Shown: piece by piece, positions 34,011 through 40,402 of the stretch
Position numbering within the stretch: position 1 is the first letter of the stretch
Layout of the letters: every line of letters starts with the position of its first letter
From: Candidatus Methylomirabilota bacterium
Lineage (GTDB): Bacteria; Methylomirabilota; Methylomirabilia; Rokubacteriales; CSP1-6
Direction: 5' to 3'
DNA length: 40,402 nt
NCBI GenBank assembly: GCA_035315345.1
Contig: DATFYA010000136.1
Location: 1-40,402, forward strand
Made by a program: the position numbers and the translations under genes
The notes under the pieces: model-generated
What the model saw: only the letters and a program-made list of their open reading frames with translations
What the model was told of the DNA's origin: nothing
Databases searched by the model: none

Positions 34011-34796
34011 ATGGCGCTTCACAAGACGCGAGCGGTGGTGATCGGACGCCGCGCGTTCGGCGAGAGCGATCGGCTCGTCGACTTCTATACCCGCGACCAC
34101 GGCAAGGTCCGGGGGATCGCCCGCTCGGCCCGCCGGCCCCGCTCGCGCTTCGGCAGCGCGCTGGAGCTGTTCACGCTCGGCGAGATGGTCTTCTTCGATA
34201 GCGGTCGCAGCGAGCTGGTGCAGGTCGACCACTTCGACATCGTGCGGCCGTTCGTCGGCGTGCGGGAGCACCTCGAGCGGCTCGGCCAGGCCGCGTGGTC
34301 GGTGGAGGTGGTGGCCCGGCTCTCGGCCGAGCGGGATTCGAACCCCGCCCTGTTCGCGCTGCTGCTGCGGACGCTCGCCGCGATGGAGGTGAGCCACCGG
34401 CCCACCCGGGTTTCGGTGTGCTTCGGCCTGCGCGCGGTCGACCTGCTCGGTCACCGGCCGCGGATCGACCGCTGCGTGGCGTGCGGCCGTCTCCATCCAT
34501 TCCCGGATGCCGCGCTGGACATGACCGCGGGCGGCCTGATCTGCTCGGCCTGCCGTGCGGGCGCGGACGCGATCCCGCTGTCGGGCGGCCTGGTCGGCGC
34601 CCTCAAGCGTCTGCGCGCCCTGTCGTGGGAGGAGTCGCTGCGGCTCAACCTCGCCGGGTCGCTGGACACGGAGCTGGCCGCGGTGCTGGACGGCGTGGTC
34701 GCCCGCTTGATGGGGCGCTACCCGCTCTCGTCACGCTTCCTCACCCAGACGCGTCGCTTCCTGTCCGTGGTCGCCGAGCCCCCGCCCTCGGAGTAG
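34011..34796 (+). CDS. recO: DNA repair protein RecO
   Basis: RecFOR-pathway mediator that helps RecA load on SSB-coated DNA. It has 261 residues: an N-terminal OB fold (ALHKTRAVVIGRRAFGESDRLVDFYT) and a helical C-terminal domain with the four-Cys zinc site CVACGR and ICSACRAG. ATG 34011 follows era by 15 bases. Confidence 0.94.
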   Translation: MALHKTRAVVIGRRAFGESDRLVDFYTRDHGKVRGIARSARRPRSRFGSALELFTLGEMVFFDSGRSELVQVDHFDIVRPFVGVREHLERLGQAAWSVEVVARLSAERDSNPALFALLLRTLAAMEVSHRPTRVSVCFGLRAVDLLGHRPRIDRCVACGRLHPFPDAALDMTAGGLICSACRAGADAIPLSGGLVGALKRLRALSWEESLRLNLAGSLDTELAAVLDGVVARLMGRYPLSSRFLTQTRRFLSVVAEPPPSE

Positions 34797-34828
34797 CCCC
34801 GCGGCCGCCCGGGGCCCTCGCGGCCCTG

Positions 34829-34837
34829 TGCTATCCT
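34829..34837 (+). promoter_or_regulatory. Extended -10 promoter before glyS (leaderless)
   Basis: TGC-TATCCT is an extended -10 whose end is seven bases before the glyS ATG, so transcription would start at or within a base or two of the start codon. No -35 is obvious. Confidence 0.5.
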
Positions 34838-34844
34838 GACCGCC

Positions 34845-36320
34845 ATGGTTTCGATGGACACCCTCGTCTCGCTCTGCAAGCGACGCGGGTTCGTCTTCCA
34901 GTCGAGCGAGATCTACGGCGGGACCGGCTCGTGCTGGGACTACGGGCCGCTCGGCGTGGAGCTGAAGAACAAGATCAAGCAGGCCTGGTGGCGGGACTTC
35001 GTGCAGCGGCGCGCGGACATGGTCGGCCTCGACGCGTCGATCCTGATGCACTCCATGGTGTGGAAGGCGAGCGGACACGTCGATCACTTCACCGATCCGA
35101 TGGTGGACTGCCGCGAGTGCCGTCACCGCTTCCGCGCCGATCAGCTCGAGGAGACGCCGTGGGTGCACTACTGCCCCGCCACCAAGGGCAACAAGTTCAC
35201 GATCCCGGCCGGCGAGGCCTGCACGCACTGCGGGAGCCGCCGCAGCCTCTGTCCCGACTGCGGCAAGGGCGAGCTGACCGCGCCGCGGCAGTTCAACCTG
35301 ATGTTCAAGACGTTCATGGGGCCGGTGGAGGAGGACGCCGCCGTCACCTACCTCCGGCCGGAAACCGCCCAGGGCATCTTCGTGAACTTCGAGAACGTGC
35401 AGCAGTCGATGCGGCGCAAGCTGCCGTTCGGCATCGGCCAGATCGGCAAGGCCTTCCGCAACGAGATCACGCCCGGCAACTTCATCTTCCGGACGCGCGA
35501 GTTCGAACAGATGGAGATCGAGTACTTCGTGAACCCGCACGACACGGTGGACGGACGGCCCGCCGACGAGCACTGGCACGATCGGTGGATCGCGGATTGC
35601 CTGGCCTGGTTCCAGCGGTACGGCCTGGCCGCCGAGAACTTGCGGCTGCACGAGCACGACCGCGCCGAGCTGGCGCACTATTCCAAGCGCACCGCCGATC
35701 TGCAGTACCGCTTCCCGATCGGCTGGAGCGAGCTGATGGGCATCGCCAATCGCACCGACTTCGATCTCAAGCAGCACGCCAAGTGGAGCGGCAAGGCGCT
35801 CACCTACTTCGACGAGGAGCGCAAGGAGCACGTGGTGCCCTACGTCATCGAGCCCTCCGCGGGGGTGGATCGCGCGCTGCTCGCGTTCCTCGCCGACGCG
35901 TATCGCGAGGAGGAGGTGCGCGGCGAGAAGCGGGTGGTGCTACGCTTCCATCCCGAGCTGGCCCCGATCTCGGTCGCGGTGCTGCCCCTGCTCAAGAAGC
36001 GCGGCGACATCGTGCGGACCGCGCTCACGATCCGCGACGAGCTCTCGCGCCGCTTCACCACCGTCTACGACGACACCGCGGCGATCGGCCGGCTCTATCG
36101 TCGGCAGGACGAGGTGGGGACTGCCTATTGCGTCACGGTGGACGTGCAGACGGTCGGCGACACCGACAAGGGAGAGGCCGCCGACGGCAAGGTCACCATT
36201 CGCGATCGCGATTCGATGGAGCAGATCCGGGTGACCGCATCCCAGCTGGGCGGGGTGGTCGGCGATCTGCTCGGTGGCCAGCGCTGGGCCGAGGTCGCGG
36301 CCGAAGTGGGACGCGCCTAG
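34845..36320 (+). CDS. glyS: Glycyl-tRNA synthetase, dimeric type
   Basis: Single-chain class II GlyRS of the alpha2 type, 491 residues, rather than the two-gene GlyQ/GlyS type. Features: FQSSEIYGGTGSCWDYGPLG (motif 1 region), Cys pairs of the insertion (CRECRHRF, CTHCGSRRSLCPDCGKG), motif 2 FRNEITPGNFIFRTREFEQME, motif 3 PSAGVDRALLAFL, and an HGTP anticodon domain (about 385-490). The stop TAG lies inside CTAG, which is also the stop of the convergent mrcA. Confidence 0.95.
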   Translation: MVSMDTLVSLCKRRGFVFQSSEIYGGTGSCWDYGPLGVELKNKIKQAWWRDFVQRRADMVGLDASILMHSMVWKASGHVDHFTDPMVDCRECRHRFRADQLEETPWVHYCPATKGNKFTIPAGEACTHCGSRRSLCPDCGKGELTAPRQFNLMFKTFMGPVEEDAAVTYLRPETAQGIFVNFENVQQSMRRKLPFGIGQIGKAFRNEITPGNFIFRTREFEQMEIEYFVNPHDTVDGRPADEHWHDRWIADCLAWFQRYGLAAENLRLHEHDRAELAHYSKRTADLQYRFPIGWSELMGIANRTDFDLKQHAKWSGKALTYFDEERKEHVVPYVIEPSAGVDRALLAFLADAYREEEVRGEKRVVLRFHPELAPISVAVLPLLKKRGDIVRTALTIRDELSRRFTTVYDDTAAIGRLYRRQDEVGTAYCVTVDVQTVGDTDKGEAADGKVTIRDRDSMEQIRVTASQLGGVVGDLLGGQRWAEVAAEVGRA

Positions 36321-38527
36321 GACTGCGGCGGCTGGGCGGCGCTCGGCCGAGGCGGCAAGGCGGGCCCCGCGGGAGCGGCCGGCCCCGTGGAAGGGGCCGG
36401 CGCAATGGGCACGGCCGGTGAGACGGAAGCCCCCGGAGTGGCAGGTCCCGGGAGGACCGGCGGCTCGATGCGCGGGGGGGAGACGCCCGGAGCGTAGCGG
36501 ACCGGCCCGCACGTCTCCTTGGGCTCGGTCCCCGCGATGAATGCCATCGTCACTGGCCGTTGACAGCCGCCGCCGGCGCTGAGATCCACCGGCACCAGCA
36601 CCACGCGCTCTGGAATCGGGAAATCCTCCACCGGAGTTCCGGTCAGGGCGTTCTGCATGAAGGCGGTCCAGATGGGCACCGCGACCCGGGAGCCCGTCTC
36701 GTCCTTGCCGAGGCTCCGGGGCCGATCGTAGCCCACCCACACGCCCGTCACGAGCTGGGGCGTGAAGCCGATGAACCACGCATTCGAGTAGTCGTTGGTG
36801 GTGCCGGTCTTGGCCGCGGCGGGCCGGGCCAACGCACGCGCGGCCGCTCCGGTCCCTCGCTCGATCGTGCCCCGGAGCATGTAGGTCATGACGTAGGCGA
36901 GCTCCGGGGAGACGACCTGCTTGCCCTGCGGAGTGTTCTCCTCGAGCAGCTTGCGCTGCGAGTCCAGGACGTAGCGGATCGCGGTCGGCCGCATCCACGA
37001 CCCGTGGTTGGCGAGGGCGCCGTAGGCCGACGTGATCTCGAGCAGGGTGAGGTCGGAGGTCCCGAGCGCGATCGACAGGTTCTCGCCGAGCGGGCTTTCC
37101 ACGCCCATGCGGCGGGCGATGTCCACCGCGCGGCGGATGCCATTCTTCTCCAGCACCTTCACCGCGGCCACGTTCACCGATTCCTCCAGGGCCTGCTGGT
37201 AGGTGATGGGGCCGCGGAACTTGCGGTCGTAGTTGTCCGGCTTCCACGGCTTGCCGTTGCGTCCGGCGGGAAACTCGATCGGGGAATCGTCGACGACGCT
37301 GGCCGGCGTCTGCCCGGCTTCGAGCGCGGCGAGATAGACGAAGGCCTTGAACGCCGAACCGGGCTGACGCCGGGCCTGGACCGCGCGGTTGAACTCGCTC
37401 TTGAAGAAGTCGTAGCCGCCGACCATCGCCTTGATGTAGCCGGTCTGCGGATCGATGGCGAGCAGCGCGCCCTCGGGACGCTCGGGGACCCGCTCCGGAG
37501 CGGCCGGAGTCTTGTCCTTGGTCGCCGCGACCCGCCGCGACTCCAGCGCCTTGAGCCCCTCGCGGAGCGAGCGCTCGGCCTTGACCTGCATCACCGGCGA
37601 CAGCGTGGTGTAGACGTGCATGCCGCCCTTGAAGACCAGATCGGCGCCGTACTGGGCCTCGAGCTGCTGCTGCACGTACTCGAGGTAGTACTGGCCGGTG
37701 GTGCGACGGCGCTCGGGCGGGATGAGCCCGAGGGCGGAATCGGCCGCCTTCTTCGCGGCGGGCTGGGCCAACATCCCCACGTCCACCATGCGGGCGAGCA
37801 CGGTGGCGCGGCGTCGCTTCGCGGCCTCGGGATGCTCGAACGGCGAGTAGGTCGACGGCGCCTTCGGCAGGCCGGCGAGCAGCGTGCACTCGGAGAGAGT
37901 CAGGTCGCTGACCGACTTGCCGTAGAAGGTCCGGGCCGCCGCCTCGACGCCGAAGGCACCGTGGCCGAAGTATATCTGGTTCAGATACATCTCGAAGATG
38001 CGGTCCTTCGAGTAGCGCCGCTCCAGCTCGAGCGCGAGCACCGCCTCCTTCAACTTCCGTTCGAGACTCTTGTCCGGGGTGAGGAACAGGACCTTGGCCA
38101 GCTGCTGGGTGATGGTGCTGCCCCCCTCGACGATGCGGCCCCGGCGGAAGTTCTGGTACACCGCGCGGGCGATGCCCATCGGGTCCACCCCGTGGTGGGA
38201 ATAGAAGCGGGAATCCTCGGTGGCGAGGACGGCTTCACGCAGCGACTTCGGGATCTGGGCGAGCGGCACGAAAATCCGGCGCTCGACGTGGAACTCGGTG
38301 ATCAGCTCATCGTTGTCGTCGTAGACCTTGGTGCCGTCGCTCGCATTGAAGCTCTCGAGCTGGGAGACCGACGGGAGAGAGCCGGGCAGGATAGTGAGCA
38401 CCCAGAAGGCGGAAGCGGCGATGGCGAGGCCGCTCACGAGGACGAGGACCAGCAGCCCCATCAGCGTCCAGCGAAGCCAGCGCCGCCCCCGGACCGCGGC
38501 GCGTTTGGAGGGTCGGCCTCCCGCCAT
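36317..38527 (-). CDS. mrcA: Penicillin-binding protein 1A
   Basis: Bifunctional class A PBP that polymerises glycan strands and crosslinks peptides outside the inner membrane. It has 736 residues: short basic cytoplasmic tail, membrane anchor (about 20-45), GT51 domain (ATEDSRFYSHHGVDPMGIARA, EGGSTITQQLAKVLF, RKLKEAVLALELERRYSKDRIFEMYLN), then the transpeptidase with SxxK (PGSAFKAFVY), SxN (ESVNVAAVKV) and KTG (AKTGTTNDYSNAWF). The last 55 residues are Pro/Ala-rich. The start codon is 19 bases from tyrS; the TATAAT in between is likely its -10. Confidence 0.95.
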   Translation of the reverse strand: MAGGRPSKRAAVRGRRWLRWTLMGLLVLVLVSGLAIAASAFWVLTILPGSLPSVSQLESFNASDGTKVYDDNDELITEFHVERRIFVPLAQIPKSLREAVLATEDSRFYSHHGVDPMGIARAVYQNFRRGRIVEGGSTITQQLAKVLFLTPDKSLERKLKEAVLALELERRYSKDRIFEMYLNQIYFGHGAFGVEAAARTFYGKSVSDLTLSECTLLAGLPKAPSTYSPFEHPEAAKRRRATVLARMVDVGMLAQPAAKKAADSALGLIPPERRRTTGQYYLEYVQQQLEAQYGADLVFKGGMHVYTTLSPVMQVKAERSLREGLKALESRRVAATKDKTPAAPERVPERPEGALLAIDPQTGYIKAMVGGYDFFKSEFNRAVQARRQPGSAFKAFVYLAALEAGQTPASVVDDSPIEFPAGRNGKPWKPDNYDRKFRGPITYQQALEESVNVAAVKVLEKNGIRRAVDIARRMGVESPLGENLSIALGTSDLTLLEITSAYGALANHGSWMRPTAIRYVLDSQRKLLEENTPQGKQVVSPELAYVMTYMLRGTIERGTGAAARALARPAAAKTGTTNDYSNAWFIGFTPQLVTGVWVGYDRPRSLGKDETGSRVAVPIWTAFMQNALTGTPVEDFPIPERVVLVPVDLSAGGGCQRPVTMAFIAGTEPKETCGPVRYAPGVSPPRIEPPVLPGPATPGASVSPAVPIAPAPSTGPAAPAGPALPPRPSAAQPPQS

Positions 38528-38531
38528 GGAT

Positions 38532-38541
38532 TGTTATTATA
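38532..38541. promoter_or_regulatory. Bidirectional promoter of tyrS (+) and mrcA (-)
   Basis: Plus strand: extended -10 TGT-TATTAT (38532-38540), six bases before GTG 38547. Minus strand: consensus TATAAT (38541-38536), eight bases before the mrcA ATG, with CTGGCA as a 4/6 -35 (38563-38558, spacer 16). The two -10 boxes overlap by five bases on opposite strands, so RNA polymerase could load in only one direction at a time. Confidence 0.65.
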
Positions 38542-38546
38542 CAGGC

Positions 38547-39758
38547 GTGAAGATACCTGCCAGCGTCGATCAACAGCTCGCCCGCATCCGGCGGGGCGCA
38601 GCCGAGATCATCGTCGAAACAGAGCTGCGCGCCAAGCTGGAGCGCTCGCTGAAGACCGCGACGCCGCTCCGGGTCAAGCTGGGTCTGGATCCCACCGCGC
38701 CGGATCTGCACCTGGGCCACACCGTGGTCCTCCAGAAGCTGCGCGACTTCCAGGATCTCGGGCACCAGATCATCATCATCATCGGCGACTTCACCGGGAT
38801 GATCGGCGATCCCACCGGACGCTCGGAGACGCGGCGGCCGCTGACGTGGGACGAGATTCGCGAGAATGCGGAGACGTACAAGGCCCAGCTCGGCAAGGTG
38901 CTCGACATGGCGCGCACGCAGGTGCGCTTCAACTCGGAGTGGCTGGGCCCGCTCAGCTTCGAGCAGATCATCCGCGAGACGGCGCACCTGACGGTGGCGC
39001 GCATCCTCCAGCGCGAAGACTTCGCGGCACGCTACGCCGACGGCCGGCCCATCAGCCTGCACGAGTTCCTCTATCCGCTCGCACAGGGTTACGACTCGGT
39101 GGCGCTGGGCGCCGACGTGGAATTGGGCGGCACCGACCAGACCTTCAACCTGCTCGTGGGGCGGGATCTGCAGCGCGCCCACGGCCAGGAGCCGCAGGTC
39201 GCCCTGACCGTGCCGATTCTCGAGGGCCTGGACGGCGTGCAGAAGATGTCGAAGAGCCTCGGCAACTACGTGGGCGTCAACGAGTCACCCGCCGACATGT
39301 ACGGCAAGCTGATGTCGGTCTCCGATGCGCTGATGTTCCGCTATTTCGACCTCGCGACCCGCGTGCCCGAGGACGAGATCGAGGCGCTGCGCCGGCTGCA
39401 TCCGATGGAGGCCAAGAAGCGTCTCGCACGCACGGTGACCGCCATGTACCACGGCGACGCGGGCGCGGCGGAGGGGGAGGCCCACTTCGCCCGGGTGGTG
39501 CAGCACAAGGAAGTGCCTGAAAATATTGACGAGATCACGATCCGGACCTCGGTGGGCGGGCAGCCGATCTGGAGGGTACTGGCCCAGACCGGCCTGGTCC
39601 CCTCGAGCTCCGAGGGACGCCGGCTCATCCAACAGGGAGCCGTCGAGCTGGACGGCGAGCCGATCGTCGACCTGAACTACACGGTCTCCCCCGGAAACAC
39701 TCATTTGCTGAAGGTCGGCAAGCGGCGCTTCAAGAAGTTCACCCTCGTCAAGGAATGA
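38547..39758 (+). CDS. tyrS: Tyrosyl-tRNA synthetase
   Basis: Class I synthetase of 403 residues with HIGH-type motif HLGH, GDFTGMIGDPTGRSE, the TyrRS helix GADVELGGTDQTFN, QKMSKSLGN (KMSKS), and a C-terminal S4 RNA-binding domain (about 340-400). GTG 38547 is chosen over ATG 38526 because the likely -10 box lies between them (38535-38540), and the 38526 ATG would put the start upstream of the transcript. It overlaps no other gene and ends two bases before the rRNA -35. Confidence 0.94.
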   Translation: MKIPASVDQQLARIRRGAAEIIVETELRAKLERSLKTATPLRVKLGLDPTAPDLHLGHTVVLQKLRDFQDLGHQIIIIIGDFTGMIGDPTGRSETRRPLTWDEIRENAETYKAQLGKVLDMARTQVRFNSEWLGPLSFEQIIRETAHLTVARILQREDFAARYADGRPISLHEFLYPLAQGYDSVALGADVELGGTDQTFNLLVGRDLQRAHGQEPQVALTVPILEGLDGVQKMSKSLGNYVGVNESPADMYGKLMSVSDALMFRYFDLATRVPEDEIEALRRLHPMEAKKRLARTVTAMYHGDAGAAEGEAHFARVVQHKEVPENIDEITIRTSVGGQPIWRVLAQTGLVPSSSEGRRLIQQGAVELDGEPIVDLNYTVSPGNTHLLKVGKRRFKKFTLVKE

Positions 39759-39759
39759 C

Positions 39760-39788
39760 TTGACAGCCTCGAAGGCTGTCCGTATTAT
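39760..39788 (+). promoter_or_regulatory. rRNA operon promoter
   Basis: TTGACA (39760-39765), 17-base spacer, TATTAT (39783-39788): the strongest sigma-70-type promoter in the window, placed directly after the tyrS stop. A perfect dyad GACAGCCT-CGA-AGGCTGTC (39762-39780) overlaps the -35 and fills the spacer. It drives the 16S leader. Confidence 0.85.
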
Positions 39789-40033
39789 CACACCTTGCCC
39801 ATCCTTCCGGCTCAGCCGGGTAGGGGGCGTTGAGAGAAGTCAGCCGGTCCGAATCAGTCCGCTGGCCTCGATTCAACCCGAGGGGTTCACGCCCCGCCGC
39901 TCTTTGAAAATCGCATATGTTACTGGCTCACCGAGAAGTGTGAGCACCATCCGTAACTACTGAGTACCTTGCGCCCGACCGAAGCAACATCTTGGTTGGG
40001 CTTTAGGGACCAGGCTTCAGATTTGTCGATTCA
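39789..40033 (+). other. 16S rRNA leader with boxA
   Basis: About 245 bases between the rRNA promoter and 16S. GCTCTTTGAAAA at 39899-39910 resembles boxA, the NusB-S10 antitermination site. Further on, CCCGACC pairs with GGTTGGG (about 39973-39997), with one wobble and a shorter inner stem, forming a leader hairpin. No open frame was convincing here. Confidence 0.65.

Positions 40034-40402
<369 letters not shown>

Noticed and set aside
34325-34345. Sequence like a tRNA T-arm on the minus strand (GGGGTTCGAATCCCGC)
   Set aside because: It lies inside the conserved recO coding region, and no acceptor, D or anticodon arms pair around it.

Overview
The window is GC-rich bacterial chromosome with tightly packed genes, many sharing stop/start overlaps (TGATG, ATGA). 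It ends inside the 5' part of a 16S rRNA gene. A porin with a C-terminal Phe, lipoproteins and a class A PBP indicate a diderm. Separate nuoC and nuoD, a PDH complex, acyl-CoA dehydrogenase and the propionyl-CoA/methylmalonyl-CoA route indicate a respiring heterotroph. My best guess is a Rokubacteria/Methylomirabilota-type organism, but this is inference from gene style and the partial 16S, not a computed placement. No insertion sequence, phage, CRISPR or tRNA gene was seen.

Region 1 (1-15247, all +): the end of lipA (lipoyl synthase), then nuoABCDEFGHIJK (complex I without nuoLMN), then pdhA-pdhB-pdhC-lpdA and an acyl-CoA dehydrogenase. LipA would lipoylate the PDH E2, and PDH/Lpd make the NADH that complex I oxidises. 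Region 2 (15311-18340): a minus-strand trio of small membrane proteins (DUF948, YtxH, DUF4337 types) diverges from pccB-mutA. The two directions share an 11-bp inverted repeat that contains both -35 boxes.

Region 3 (20005-28491) is the most unusual part. Three exported proteins share a FlgT-C-like beta module: a periplasmic protein fused in operon to mutA, a lipoprotein, and a large protein that adds FG-GAP/VCBS-type repeats. Between them lie a polyprenyl diphosphate synthase, a SAM hydroxide adenosyltransferase, an FmdB-type zinc ribbon, a TPR lipoprotein and a highly expressed-looking porin with a long AT-rich leader. I see this as a candidate, poorly described envelope system.

Region 4 (28562-36320, +): hisS-aspS-phoH-ybeY-era-recO-glyS, a translation, RNA-maturation and repair cluster. 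Region 5: mrcA (PBP1A, -) ends on the same CTAG as glyS and shares a 19-bp bidirectional promoter with tyrS (+). tyrS runs straight into a near-consensus rRNA promoter, boxA leader and the 16S gene.

Several promoters have an extended -10 placed 6-10 bases before the start codon (lipoprotein, glyS, tyrS, mrcA, DUF948), suggesting that leaderless mRNAs are common here.
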